A DNA stretch of 64,000 nucleotides from Mesorhizobium sp. LMG 17147 (GCF_024297145.1 NZ_JANCTC010000023.1:1-64000), one strand, 5' to 3'; shown: positions 1 through 8,563, counted from the first letter of the stretch. Translations and numbers: made by a program. The notes: generated by a model not told the origin, from the letters alone.

Positions 1-1
1 C

Positions 2-76
2 AAGGTGCGCGTCGCCATGAGCAACGCCTTCGCCATGGGCGGCACGAACGCAGTTCTGGCATTCAGGCAGGTGTAG
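2..76 (+). CDS. nodE: C-terminal end of a NodE-type beta-ketoacyl synthase (partial)
   Basis: Only the last 24 codons are in the window. The peptide contains SNAFAMGGTNAVLAF, the C-terminal signature of the FabF/NodE condensing-enzyme family (SN.F.FGG.N). In rhizobia NodE helps make the polyunsaturated acyl chain of Nod factors. The nearby NodL-type gene and the symbiotic setting favour NodE over a housekeeping FabF, but so short a fragment cannot prove it. Confidence 0.55.
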   Translation, partial: KVRVAMSNAFAMGGTNAVLAFRQV

Positions 77-739
77 AAGCCATGCAAGACGCCTCATTTG
101 AGGTCACCTGTCGTATCTAGCTGCTTGAGGGGCGGGGCATTGTGATACAGGGGGAGCTGTGGGGCCCCTCTTTCTCGGCCTCGACGATGTGGAAGGAGCC
201 TGTGCGGCGAAACGGGCCGGCCCCCCAGGCCCAGAACTTGGGCGAAACCAACTCCCACCAAAGGACAGCCGGTTTAGTAGCCGAACAATGAAGCCTCGCT
301 CGACGAGCCGCCGCCTCTACTGTCAGCGGCATCACGCGGTTGAAGCGAACAGCGCAGCGGCTACTGTTCCGCACAACTCGGATGGCAATTGGGACAAGTC
401 CGCACATGTCGTCACGTACGCTGAACGCCGCAGGTACAGCCAAATTGGGGGCGGGGCGTTTCTGCCGTTTTGATAGAATTCTATCAAACTGACAATTTTC
501 CTTGCACAAATGCAAGGAGAGCTCGATTGACCCCTCCCTCTCTTGCGTCAACGATGGGTTTGCAGGCTGAGACGCTCGTCCTGGTGAAAGGCAACGATGC
601 TCAGGCGCCATTGCCATTTGCCGAGGGCGTCCGCGCGCCGGAAATTTCGAAGCAACAAAGGTGAGATCGAGAATGATGATGACGAAATACAACACAGCTC
701 ACCGTCCAGTGCAGTTCTACCGGCGGGTAGCGGAGTGGG
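77..739. other. 663-bp gap between nodE and nifA
   Basis: No open frame here looks like a protein I recognise. The stretch holds a 20-bp perfect palindrome (469-488) and, right after it, a small hairpin with arms CCTTGCA/TGCAAGG (500-517). I see no convincing -24/-12 element, NifA site or nod box. An in-frame TAG at 728 blocks any N-terminal extension of nifA, so the missing GAF domain is not hidden here in the same frame. Confidence 0.5.
469..488. promoter_or_regulatory. 20-bp perfect palindrome upstream of nifA
   Basis: TTTGATAGAATTCTATCAAA is self-complementary over all 20 bases. The half sites TTGAT/ATCAA are spaced by 8 bases, so it is not a canonical FixK/FNR box (spacing 4). It lies about 250 bp before the nifA start and may be an operator for a dimeric regulator. 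Which regulator is unknown. Confidence 0.45.
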
Positions 740-1798
740 ATGGGCTGCCAAATGGAACGTAAAAAGATCAGCAAGGAGATGCTTGGCGATAGTCAGGCGC
801 TGCGCAAGCTGCGTGAGCACCTTGTCAAGGTGGCCAAGGCGAAGACTACGGTCCTGTTGCGAGGTGAATCCGGAACCGGCAAGGAGCTGGTTGCCAAAGC
901 CATTCACGAGCTCTCGCCTCGCGCCAAGCAGCCCTTCATCAAGGTCAATTGCGCGGCGCTCACCGAGACGCTTCTGGAATCTGACTTGTTCGGTCATGAG
1001 AAGGGTGCCTTCACCGACGCGAGCAGTTTGCGCAAGGGGCGCTTTGAGGCTGCCGACAAAGGCACATTGTTTCTGGACGAGATTGGCGAAATATCAGGTT
1101 CGTTCCAGGCTAAGCTGCTGCGTGTCCTGCAGGAGCAGGAGTTTGAGCGCGTCGGCAGCAACCACACCATTAAAGTTGATGTTCGCGTGATTGCCGCAAC
1201 GAACAGGGACTTGGAAACGGCAGTTCAACGCAAGGAGTTCCGGCAAGACCTCTATTATCGCATCAACGTCGTCACTTTACGCGTGCCGGCATTGCGCGAA
1301 AGGCGAGGTGATATTCCGCTCTTGGCCGCTCAGTTTCTCAAGAACTTCAATACTGAGAATGATCACACGCTGACCTTCGCTCCCGAAGCGATTGAGGTGC
1401 TAATGAACTGCGAATTTCCAGGTAACATCCGAGAGCTCGAAAACTGCGTTCAACGGACGGCAGTTCTGGCGACGGGTCCATCAATCCTCAGAACTGACTT
1501 TGCCTGTTACGCGGATCAGTGCTTGGCCGCGGCGCTGTGGAAGAACGGACCGCCGACGTCAGAGACGTCGACTACGATCGAGCCTTCCGCCGCCTGTGCC
1601 GCCCCGCCCGTCGGCGACGGGCAAGCGCCGATAGGCCCTGCCACGACTCGTGGTAGGGTGCCCGATGCCGATACGGTCATTGCTGCCATGGAAAAGTGTG
1701 GCTGGGTGCAGGCAAAGGCGGCGCGCCTGCTCGGTTTGACCCCGCGCCAGATCGGCTACGTGCTGAGAAAACGCGGTATCGAGATCAAGCGTCTCTGA
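740..1798 (+). CDS. nifA: NifA, short form without GAF domain
   Basis: Sigma-54-dependent activator of nif/fix promoters, 352 aa. The AAA+ domain starts almost at the N-terminus: Walker A GESGTGKE at 42-49, Walker B TLFLDEIG near 109-116, and a C-terminal helix-turn-helix at about 313-352. The sensory GAF domain is absent; a stop at 728 precludes extension, and Rhizobium leguminosarum bv. trifolii NifA is known to lack it too. The oxygen-sensing cysteine pattern of rhizobial NifA is intact: C-x11-C-x19-C-x4-C, ending CYADQC. The sigma-54-contact loop reads GAFTDA (89-94) rather than GAFTGA. It probably drives most -24/-12 promoters in this window, since the other nifA (6728-7150) is dead. An alternative start is the ATG at 752. 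Confidence 0.9.
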   Translation: MGCQMERKKISKEMLGDSQALRKLREHLVKVAKAKTTVLLRGESGTGKELVAKAIHELSPRAKQPFIKVNCAALTETLLESDLFGHEKGAFTDASSLRKGRFEAADKGTLFLDEIGEISGSFQAKLLRVLQEQEFERVGSNHTIKVDVRVIAATNRDLETAVQRKEFRQDLYYRINVVTLRVPALRERRGDIPLLAAQFLKNFNTENDHTLTFAPEAIEVLMNCEFPGNIRELENCVQRTAVLATGPSILRTDFACYADQCLAAALWKNGPPTSETSTTIEPSAACAAPPVGDGQAPIGPATTRGRVPDADTVIAAMEKCGWVQAKAARLLGLTPRQIGYVLRKRGIEIKRL

Positions 1799-2382
1799 AA
1801 CAACCCGCCGAGCAAGAGCTGGAGCAGGTCAAGCATTGGTGCTCTGGCGCCGAGCCCATCGGCCAGGCTTACGAAGTGGGTGTGAACAGCGCTGCCAAGA
1901 TTCCGGCCGTGTGCTTTCTACCACCAGTCGTACTGGGGCTCTGCGACTGACAAACTAAAAAGGAGTATCCTATGGCTAGTAACTTCGCTCTACACCGCAA
2001 GGGCAAATCAATTCGACGTGCCTGAAATCCAGAAATAATCGATGTATCATTGGTGACACGCCAGCATGCGTAGAGGCGACGCGCAGATCTCCGCTGGCGG
2101 GACCTGCTCGATACATTAGCTGATGGCTTACCGCTCGATATCACGCAATCTGAGATGGGCATGAAAGTGAGTTCGACCGCTGGACAGTTGCCGACTTCGT
2201 CAGGTATTGGCCCCTGCGACCGGTTGATCTGCGATATCCAAATTCGCGGAAGTTGGTCGAGACGAACTGTCGCCCCGGCTCGTGACCGACCGCGCGCCCG
2301 GCAAGACCGAGTTACAAAGTTGCCGAGGCAGTTTGATGTGCGTTCCTGCATCACTGTACGGGACACGACCTGACGGGAGACT
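1799..2382. other. 584-bp gap between nifA and nodL
   Basis: No recognisable gene. A strong Shine-Dalgarno sequence (AAAAAGGAG, about 1957-1965) precedes an ATG at 1972, but that frame closes after 17 codons (stop at 2025). It is either a minicistron or the stump of a deleted gene. A weak nod-box-like string begins at 2027. Nothing else stands out. Confidence 0.4.
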
Positions 2383-2949
2383 ATGATGCGTAGCCAAAAA
2401 GAAAAGATGCTCGCAGGCGAGTTTTACAATGCGGCGGATCCGGAGATCCAAGCTGACCTGTTGGCCACCGGGGCTTGGCTCAAGCGGTACAATGATACGC
2501 TGGGGCAGACCACGGGGCATTGGCATGAGCTTTTGTCCGAGCGGCTGGGAGAGGTTGGGCGCGGAACGGTCATCCGTCCGCCCTTTTTTTGCGACTACGG
2601 ATTCAATATCCGCATTGGAGCCAATGCCTACATCAACTTCAACTGCGTTATTCTTGACGTGGTAGAGGTCAAAATCGGGCAAGGAACGGCAATTGGGCCT
2701 GCTGTGCAGATTTATACCGCCGATCATCCACATGATGCCGAGCAGCGGCAGGCCGGCCTGCAGGTCGGGCGTCCTGTTCGCATTGGCAGCCGTGTCTGGA
2801 TCGGCGGTGGAGCAATCATTCTGCCTGGCGTCACGATTGGTGATAATGCAGTGGTAGGCGCTGGCTGCGTGGTCACACGAGATGTTCCCGCCGGGGCAAA
2901 GGTAGTGGGAATTCCTGCTCGCGTGGCCGACCCACATAAACAGGCATAA
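2383..2949 (+). CDS. nodL: NodL-type sugar O-acetyltransferase
   Basis: 188 aa, full length for the NodL/LacA/Maa family of left-handed beta-helix acetyltransferases. The N-terminal maltose-acetyltransferase cap is present (KEKMLAGEFYNAADPEI). Hexapeptide repeats follow (IRIGANAYINFNCVILD, VRIGSRVWIGGGAIILPGVTIG), with the catalytic-type His in YTADHPHD. NodL adds an O-acetyl group to the non-reducing glucosamine of Nod factors, using acetyl-CoA in the cytoplasm. The start ATGATG follows a GGGAG-type ribosome site. No clear nod box was found. A housekeeping maltose acetyltransferase cannot be excluded on sequence alone, but position beside nod/nif genes favours NodL. Confidence 0.75.
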   Translation: MMRSQKEKMLAGEFYNAADPEIQADLLATGAWLKRYNDTLGQTTGHWHELLSERLGEVGRGTVIRPPFFCDYGFNIRIGANAYINFNCVILDVVEVKIGQGTAIGPAVQIYTADHPHDAEQRQAGLQVGRPVRIGSRVWIGGGAIILPGVTIGDNAVVGAGCVVTRDVPAGAKVVGIPARVADPHKQA

Positions 2950-3256
2950 TCAACCTCGTTGACCCTGGAGGTGCATGCGAACTGTCGAAACTGTGCCGAA
3001 TTTTTGTCGAAGCCATTGAGCGCTGCATATGTTGTCGCGACTCGGGCGCTTCAGTTCTTTTGCCACGGGGGTCACAAGATCATGTGCGTAATGCCGCCGC
3101 AACGTGCTCACGTCCCGCAGCAGCGGACCCTTTCACATGGCCCAACGAATTCAGAGCCTCCGTTGTGCTGCCACTAGCATTACTGCTCACGAATGTATTC
3201 CCAACTGAGTTTTCGCCCTTGGAGGCAAGCAGCGACTCACCAGCAATCGCCGGCCA
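2950..3256. other. Gap between convergent nodL and SIR2-like gene
   Basis: About 300 bp with no frame I can support. It separates two convergent genes and probably holds their ends of transcription, but I see no clear intrinsic terminator. Confidence 0.35.
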
Positions 3257-4150
3257 TTAATCCTGGCTAGCATCGACCCCGACGAGGCGAGCCGCGGCGT
3301 TGCGGATCGGCATGTCGATGACCGTGATTGCGCCTTCGGCAAGGAAACGACGTTCGTTTCTGGTCAGCGTAGCCGAATCGATCACCGCAAAATGTGGGCC
3401 AGTGGAGCGCTTCATCATCTGTCTGGCATATGTGCGCAGCATCTGATCGTTGAAGCGACAGCCAACGAAGAAAAAGCCCCGGTTGACGCGCCGTTGCTTC
3501 ACCACGTCCGGGATCGGCGTCTGGATATCAATTTCGGTTAGGACTTCGACGTAATCGGAATCAGCCACGAGGAAGTTTGCGGCCGGCCTGACGCTGCCGT
3601 GCGGCGCATAGAGCACCGTCCTTGCCACTTGTTCGGCGTCGAGTTCTGTTCCTGACAAATCGTAAGTTCTCGTCCAGATGTTACCAATTCCGGTCGCGCG
3701 CGTGGTTCCTTGTATCTCGACAACGTCTGTTTGGCCGGCCTCTGCAAGGGCTGCTCGCATGGCGCCATCGTACCAGCTGTCGATGATGACAGACAGTTGA
3801 AGGGTTGCGAGCCAGGCGTGAAGAACGGTCGGCTCGGCGGGGGCTGCGAATATCTCCGCCATCCACGCTTGAAGAGTCCGACGATGTCGGCGCTGCTCGA
3901 TAAACTGCGCGACCGACCACATATTGGTGCGGATCCTGGAAGGGGCAGGCGCCCGCTTGTTGAGTGCCGCGGCGACATCTTCCGGGGTGCAAGGTACAGG
4001 TGATTCCGGCGCGTTAAGCTGCAGAAGACCAGGACCGAGATAGGGGATCACTCGATCGGCCTTGAGAGCGCCCTTCAGCAGGTCAATCAGCTTTTTGGCA
4101 AAACTGCCCCGGACGACGACGAGATGGTCCCAGCTCAGCATCGTGTTCAT
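3257..4150 (-). CDS. SIR2-like domain protein in the nifB operon
   Basis: 297 aa. Residues ~30-60 contain DRVIPYLGPGLL, resembling the nucleotide-binding start of SIR2-like (SIR2_2) domains. A later block RRVNRGFFFVGCRFNDQMLRTYARQM also matches that family's C-terminal pattern. It is the last gene of nifB-fdxN-nifZ-fixU, 34 bp after fixU on the same strand, so probably co-expressed with nitrogenase cofactor genes. I recall similar proteins next to nifB in other rhizobia but know no proven role. Protein deacylation or NAD binding is inference from the fold only. Confidence 0.7.
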   Translation of the reverse strand: MNTMLSWDHLVVVRGSFAKKLIDLLKGALKADRVIPYLGPGLLQLNAPESPVPCTPEDVAAALNKRAPAPSRIRTNMWSVAQFIEQRRHRRTLQAWMAEIFAAPAEPTVLHAWLATLQLSVIIDSWYDGAMRAALAEAGQTDVVEIQGTTRATGIGNIWTRTYDLSGTELDAEQVARTVLYAPHGSVRPAANFLVADSDYVEVLTEIDIQTPIPDVVKQRRVNRGFFFVGCRFNDQMLRTYARQMMKRSTGPHFAVIDSATLTRNERRFLAEGAITVIDMPIRNAAARLVGVDASQD

Positions 4151-4184
4151 ACGCGTTTCCTCTCCGCCACTGAACCCACCGGCA

Positions 4185-4397
4185 TCAGGCCCCGTCGGAA
4201 ATCTTCATCGCCTCGACCGTGATCGGCAAACGCGTATCGCGCGGAAGGTCGGGCAGCATGAGCCGCCAACCATTCCTGAGCGTCACGGTCCCGCCCCATA
4301 AGTCTGCGTTCTCAATCTCGGTGATCGGCTCTTCGAGATCCTTCTTGGGGACATAAGCCGACAAGCCAGTAGCGGTCCTGCGAATCATTACTTTCAT
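4185..4397 (-). CDS. fixU: NifT/FixU family protein
   Basis: 70 aa, the usual size. Family hallmarks: start MKVMIRR, GLSAYVPKKDLEEPI, WGG.V.L.NGW and the end DTRLPITVEA. NifT/FixU is a small conserved protein of nif operons without a settled biochemical role. Its ATG overlaps the stop of nifZ (ATGA), so the two are translationally coupled. Transcription would come from the nifB promoter. Confidence 0.92.
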   Translation of the reverse strand: MKVMIRRTATGLSAYVPKKDLEEPITEIENADLWGGTVTLRNGWRLMLPDLPRDTRLPITVEAMKISDGA

Positions 4398-4723
4398 CCG
4401 GCTGTTCCTCCGTTGGAAATGCCTTCAGCTCCGCAGGGAACCTCGACTTTGTCGAGGCTAATGAGTTCGCGCGCTCGCATGCCGACGACCGTGCCACGAT
4501 CGATCCATTCGACCGCATAGATGAAGAATTGCTGGAGAAAGGTTCCAATGTCGCGCACGTAGCCTTCGTCGCCCTTCCGCACGAGGTTTTCGCCGATCTC
4601 CTTGCCGGGATAGGTTCCGTCGTTTTTTATGTGGCGTGTCGCACGGACCCGCTCACCCTGCATGAACCGTGGCGGTCTGCCGATTTCGACCTCCTGTTCG
4701 CGTCTGGACCACATGCTGTCCAT
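4394..4723 (-). CDS. nifZ: NifZ
   Basis: 109 aa. NifZ assists maturation of the P-cluster of the MoFe protein. The conserved core is visible: EIGRPPRFMQGERVRATRHI, then NDGTYPGKEIGE, then GDEGYVRDIGTFLQQFFIYAVEW. The AAAGGA ribosome site lies directly against the first ATG (4723), so the second ATG at 4714 (MWSRREQ) has better spacing and may be the true start. It follows fdxN and overlaps fixU. Confidence 0.9.
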   Translation of the reverse strand: MDSMWSRREQEVEIGRPPRFMQGERVRATRHIKNDGTYPGKEIGENLVRKGDEGYVRDIGTFLQQFFIYAVEWIDRGTVVGMRARELISLDKVEVPCGAEGISNGGTAG

Positions 4724-4797
4724 TCCTTTCTCGAGGCTTTTGGTGTGGTCGCGGTTTGCAGGCGTCCTCGTGCGGCGAACCCGACCTTCGGTAGGAA

Positions 4798-4992
4798 TCA
4801 AGCGGGAACGCAGGTTTTCGGTACCGGACAGACCGACACGCATTGCTGCGTATCGAAGGCCTCCTTGCATTCGGTGCACTTGTTTGGATCGATCACATAG
4901 GCGTCGCCCTTGAAATTGATCGCTTCCGAGGGACATTCGAACTCGCAGGCCCCGCATTGGGTACATTGGGATGCGATGATCTTGAAAGCCAT
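4798..4992 (-). CDS. fdxN: FdxN, bacterial-type 2[4Fe-4S] ferredoxin
   Basis: 64 aa. Two cluster motifs: [12 protein letters not shown] near the N-terminus, then [18 protein letters not shown], whose insertion between the second and third Cys is typical of nif/fix ferredoxins. In rhizobia FdxN is needed for nitrogen fixation and is placed as an electron donor in the NifB/nitrogenase pathway. It starts 29 bp after nifB on the same strand, behind AGGAG. Confidence 0.93.
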   Translation of the reverse strand: MAFKIIASQCTQCGACEFECPSEAINFKGDAYVIDPNKCTECKEAFDTQQCVSVCPVPKTCVPA

Positions 4993-5021
4993 TCTAACTC
5001 CTGGTTATCGGACGAGACGGC

Positions 5022-6506
5022 TCAGGCCGTCGCCGCTAGTGGTCTGATCCCAAACTCGGCCGCGTAAAGTGCGCTGACTGCGGTCTCGATATAGTCATGG
5101 GCATAGGCGTCGGTTGCGCGCAGTCCAGCTCGCGAGAGTTGTTCCTTCGGGCGATTTCCGATCTTGGCGCATAGCACTATGTGTATGCCTTCGAGCGCAG
5201 CGATGACGCCCTCGAGGATGGCGTCTTCGCCCCCGCCTCCGAGGCAATACCGCTCGACCTTCCGATGCCCGACCAAGCTGATCCCTCTAGGCGAGACTTC
5301 ATAAACCTGGAATTCCTTCGCGTGGCCGAAGTGTTCGTTGACCCGTCCACCTCCCTTAGTGGCCACCGCAACCAGAAGCGACTTTTCGGAGTCTGTTGCC
5401 TTGACCATACCGATGGCTTCGCTCCTCGCCGCCTCATGATCACGGCGCTCGTGTGCGACCACCTGCCGATAGGCCTGACGCTTGCCAGCCTCGTAGGTGA
5501 CACCGTCGGGAATCCAGTCCAGCGTGAATTCCTGGCCACGATCTTCACCGAGCAGGCCGACAGCATCTGCCCGGCACTGCCGGCAGTGGCGCATCAACTT
5601 GGCGCCACCTTCAAGTCGATCCTGAAGGGCCATCATCTCCATTGCCGTTGGGCCGCGCTGCCCGATGAGTCCGTAGTGGGTGCCGTGCGCCGGGTCCGAA
5701 ATCAGAGGCATCACGTTGTGCAGGAACGCGCCCCGCTCCTTGACCATTTTGTTCACCTCAAACAGGTGCTGGTCGTTCACTCCAGGAATCATCACCGAGT
5801 TGATTTTGGTGAGGATGCCGCGCGCGCTCAGCATTTCCAGGCCCAACATCTGCCGCGCGTGCAAGATTCGAGCGGCTTCGATGCCGAAGTAGCGGCGATT
5901 TTCATAAAAGATCCAAGGATAAATCTTTGCGCCGACTTCCGGGTCGACCATGTTGATGGTGATCGTCACGTGATCAACATTCATTTCGGCAAGCTCGGCG
6001 ACATGGTCCGGCAGCACGAGCCCGTTGGTGGAGACGCACAGCTTTATGTCGGGGATTTCCCTGATGACGCGGTCGAACGTTGCCTTCGTTTTCTCCCAGT
6101 CGTAACAGGCATCCCCCGGCCCAGCGATGCCAAGAACCGAAAGCTGCGGAACTTTGTTGGCAACCGCGATGACCTTGCGTAGCGCTTGGTCGGGCGTCAG
6201 CTTCTCAGACACAACACCAGGCCGGCTCTCGTTGGCGCAATCGTATTTGCGATTGCAGTAGTTGCACTGGACATTGCAAGCCGGCGCGACCGCCACATGC
6301 ATACGCGCGAAATAGTGATGCGCTTCCTCCGAAAAGCAGGGGTGATCCTTGATCTTGTCCCAAATAGCCGGATCCACATCGCCCGGGCTGGTCGGCGACG
6401 AGCCGTAGGAGGACGGTGCGCAGCCACCGGATTTCGCGGCTGCCAGAAAACCCTCGGATGTCGTGCTAGTCGGCCCCTCAATCGAAATTATCGGTGAGGA
6501 CATCAA
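5022..6506 (-). CDS. nifB: NifB, radical SAM FeMo-cofactor synthase
   Basis: 494 aa. NifB fuses [4Fe-4S] units into NifB-co, the 8Fe-9S-C precursor of FeMo-co. The radical SAM motif CNVQCNYC (C-x3-C-x2-C) is in the N-terminal third, preceded by HPCFSEEAHHYFARMHVAVAP. The C-terminal NifX-like domain is present (VAVATKGGGRVNEHFGHAKEFQVYEV), so this is the two-domain form. Downstream are fdxN, nifZ, fixU and a SIR2-like gene. A sigma-54 promoter (6540-6555) and NifA site (6627-6642) lie upstream, putting the transcript start about 23 bp before the ATG. Confidence 0.97.
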   Translation of the reverse strand: MMSSPIISIEGPTSTTSEGFLAAAKSGGCAPSSYGSSPTSPGDVDPAIWDKIKDHPCFSEEAHHYFARMHVAVAPACNVQCNYCNRKYDCANESRPGVVSEKLTPDQALRKVIAVANKVPQLSVLGIAGPGDACYDWEKTKATFDRVIREIPDIKLCVSTNGLVLPDHVAELAEMNVDHVTITINMVDPEVGAKIYPWIFYENRRYFGIEAARILHARQMLGLEMLSARGILTKINSVMIPGVNDQHLFEVNKMVKERGAFLHNVMPLISDPAHGTHYGLIGQRGPTAMEMMALQDRLEGGAKLMRHCRQCRADAVGLLGEDRGQEFTLDWIPDGVTYEAGKRQAYRQVVAHERRDHEAARSEAIGMVKATDSEKSLLVAVATKGGGRVNEHFGHAKEFQVYEVSPRGISLVGHRKVERYCLGGGGEDAILEGVIAALEGIHIVLCAKIGNRPKEQLSRAGLRATDAYAHDYIETAVSALYAAEFGIRPLAATA

Positions 6507-6539
6507 ACGGCTCCGTTGCTGGTACGTCGCGGTTCAAGG

Positions 6540-6555
6540 TGCAAGAGCCATACCA
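6540..6555 (-). promoter_or_regulatory. Sigma-54 (-24/-12) promoter of nifB
   Basis: On the minus strand it reads TGGTATG-GCTC-TTGCA, against the consensus TGGCACG-N4-TTGCA. GG and GC have the required 10-base spacing. It faces nifB. Confidence 0.85.
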
Positions 6556-6626
6556 ACTTAAAAAAGCGGCTTCAGTTCACTATTTGGGTCGATGTCGGGT
6601 TGTGTGAGGCCGGCGCGACACAATTT

Positions 6627-6642
6627 TGTCCTGCTTGCGACA
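6627..6642. promoter_or_regulatory. NifA upstream activator site for nifB
   Basis: TGT-CCTGCTTGCG-ACA, a perfect TGT-N10-ACA, about 75-90 bp upstream of the nifB -24 element. Confidence 0.8.
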
Positions 6643-6727
6643 GTGCAAGTCCAAATCCGTTCAGAAGCACAAAGCACTCCTTGTCGCGCAGAGGGCGCGC
6701 AAGACCACTGGCCTGACGATTGGCTCA

Positions 6728-7150
6728 TCAGGCTCTTAGAATTTCCTTCACCTCGATGCTATGCCGGCGTATCGCCTAGCCGACTTGTCGCGGCGTGAGG
6801 CCGAGAATTCGAGCCGCATTAGCCTGAACCCAGCCGGCCTTCTCCATTGTGTCGATCAGCCGGTCACGCTCCGTCCGCCGCGGACCCAGCGCCGGTCCGG
6901 CCGTATCGTTAGAATCGCAACCGGCTATCTCGTGTTCAGGGGCGCCGATGCGCCGAACCGGCATCGTGCTGGGCCGTGAGAGCTCGTCGATGACATTGCC
7001 ACGTTCCGAAAGATTGGTTCCTTCCAGAGGAGAACGCGCAAGTGTGGCTGTTCTTTACACGCAGTTCTCCAGCTCGCGGACGTTGCCGGGGGAAATAGCA
7101 TTGCGAGATCAGCTCAACTGCCGACGGCGTAAAGCCATGGTTCTCCATAT
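6728..7150 (-). pseudogene. nifA: Decayed second nifA (C-terminal part)
   Basis: Read on the minus strand, fragments of NifA follow each other: TPSAVELISQCYFP at the end of the AAA+ domain (about 7090-7130), then the linker, then ERDRLIDTMEKAGWVQANAA and RILGLTPRQVG of the DNA-binding domain. One extra C in the CCCC run after CYFP shifts the frame. A TAA follows ENCV, and a TAG replaces the Tyr codon after RQVG. Beyond the TAG the frame still encodes AIRRHSIEVKE. Everything upstream of about 7150 is lost, next to an IS66 relic. This is the position held by nifA upstream of nifB in other rhizobia. Confidence 0.85.
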
Positions 7151-7258
7151 TTCAAGGGTAAGCGCTGTGTCCTTCCAGGAGTGCCCGCGATCTGTGGGCC
7201 TGCCGATTCTGAGGTGGATCGGAGATCGGCTTGTGTCTGAACTTGAACTTACGATTGA

Positions 7259-7548
7259 CCCTGAGCGGCAGCCTCGGCGTTTCGAGATGATCAACGGCGC
7301 TGTTAGTCGACGGCATTGGTCGATGGACGACAAGGGACGGAGTCATCGCCGAGACCCTGGAGCCGAACGCGGTGATCTCGGAGGTTGCCCGGCGCTACGG
7401 GCTGCGGCCGCGGCGGAACGCTCGCAAGCTTGCTACGTCCGCAGGACAGGCCACTCCCGCCTTTGTTCCGGCGGTGGTTTCGGTGGCGCCACCGGAACGA
7501 CCCGTTGGGCCTACATCCGTGCACCAGAACTCAAGGCCGCGGCCTGAG
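7259..7548 (+). pseudogene. IS66-family TnpA relic
   Basis: Translating across frames gives RRFEMINGAVSRRHWSMDDK, then VIAETLEPNAVISEVARRYG, then FVPAVVSVAPPE. These are the order and wording of the small IS66 TnpA (Orf1) protein. A frameshift after DDK and a short deletion where QLFTWRR would lie show it is dead. It abuts the truncated nifA and may have caused that truncation. Confidence 0.75.
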
Positions 7549-7580
7549 AATCGGCCGCCGCTCACCCTTTACTTGGTTCC

Positions 7581-8297
7581 TCAGCCGACAGCGCTAAGAA
7601 GGAGAGCAACTTCCGTCGGTGCGAGGATCGTTGCGTCGTGGCCAGTGGCGAGTTCCTGCCACGCCCAGCCATCCTGCTTCGCGACCCATTCTCGCGCTCC
7701 CGCCATCGGCGGGTGGAGTGGATTAGTGCAGACGACATAGGTTCGGGGCCTGCCGTTGCCGAGCGGGTGCTCGAGCTTAAGTCCGCTTTCGTAGGTGCCT
7801 GCCGGATGCGGTGTTATCCGGCGCCGCACCCAGTCCGTGAGCGAGTGTCCCTCGGGAATGCCGAATGCTGTTGGCGGCGGAGTCGGCATGAAGATACCCC
7901 GTCCTTCCTCCGCAACCAATTTTCGACGGGCGGCGACGATGTCGGGGGGCATGGTGCTGAATACACTTTGACCGCTCTCGACGATGGCGCCGTCGAGATA
8001 AACGAGATGGCTGATATGGTCGGGTATCCGGTCGGCGGCGCCGGTGATGCTGATGCCGCCTAGACTGTGACCGACAAGGATCACATCGCTCAGCTCTTCC
8101 GTCACAATGTGGTTGACGATGTCGGTCACGAATGTGTCGGGCGTGATGTCCTTGCACAGCAAATGTGCGCGTTCGCCGACACCTGTCTGGGTCGGCGTGG
8201 TCACGTGGTATCCCATCTTGCGAAGATTGGCGGCCACGTCCCGCCAACACCATCCGCCATGCCAGGCACCATGCACTAGCACATACGTCTTTGTCAT
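7581..8297 (-). CDS. Alpha/beta hydrolase, small esterase type
   Basis: 238 aa. The N-terminus TYVLVHGAWHGGWCW holds the oxyanion HG motif. GHSLGG is the nucleophile elbow (about residues 76-81), and GHDATI near the C-terminus supplies the catalytic His. This pattern matches the MES/hydroxynitrile-lyase-like esterases that also include plant methyl-salicylate esterases. The substrate is unknown. It lies between the nifA/IS66 relics and fixX on the same strand as fix; I found no sigma-54 promoter directly before it. Confidence 0.75.
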   Translation of the reverse strand: MTKTYVLVHGAWHGGWCWRDVAANLRKMGYHVTTPTQTGVGERAHLLCKDITPDTFVTDIVNHIVTEELSDVILVGHSLGGISITGAADRIPDHISHLVYLDGAIVESGQSVFSTMPPDIVAARRKLVAEEGRGIFMPTPPPTAFGIPEGHSLTDWVRRRITPHPAGTYESGLKLEHPLGNGRPRTYVVCTNPLHPPMAGAREWVAKQDGWAWQELATGHDATILAPTEVALLLSAVG

Positions 8298-8563
8298 GGG
8301 TTGTGCCGTTCCACTTGCTCACCGGCCGTTGTGGCTGCCATCCGGCACGATGGCCGGACGTTGTCCCAAAGGGGCTCGACCACGTGACCGGTGGTAAGTC
8401 CGGCGCACAGGGCACCGCCGTGGCCTGAGGACACCGCTAACGAGTCGAGGAAATTTGAATTGCGAAAGGCCAATATTCACTAGCTCTTTGCAAGTGGATG
8501 GAGAGGCTCATGGTGTGCCGCAGTTGCTCGCTGCCGGCATGCTCTTGGCACGGTCCCGGCTGA

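Noticed and set aside
469-488. FixK/FNR box reading of the palindrome before nifA
   Set aside because: TTGAT and ATCAA are 8 bases apart; the family requires 4.
117-695. 192-codon minus-strand frame upstream of nifA
   Set aside because: No domain, unusual composition, and it overlaps the palindrome and likely nifA control DNA.
2027-2053. Nod-box-like string (ATCCAGAAATAATCGATG...) before nodL
   Set aside because: Only the 3' half resembles the nod box, with a 2-base insertion; the 5' half is missing and it is 330 bp from the gene.
5181-6182. 333-codon plus-strand frame opposite nifB
   Set aside because: Antisense shadow of a strongly conserved gene.
8527-8560. TGGCACG-GTCC-CGGCT near the end of fixX
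   Set aside because: The -12 half is poor and the element points into the 3' end of fixX, with no gene to drive.
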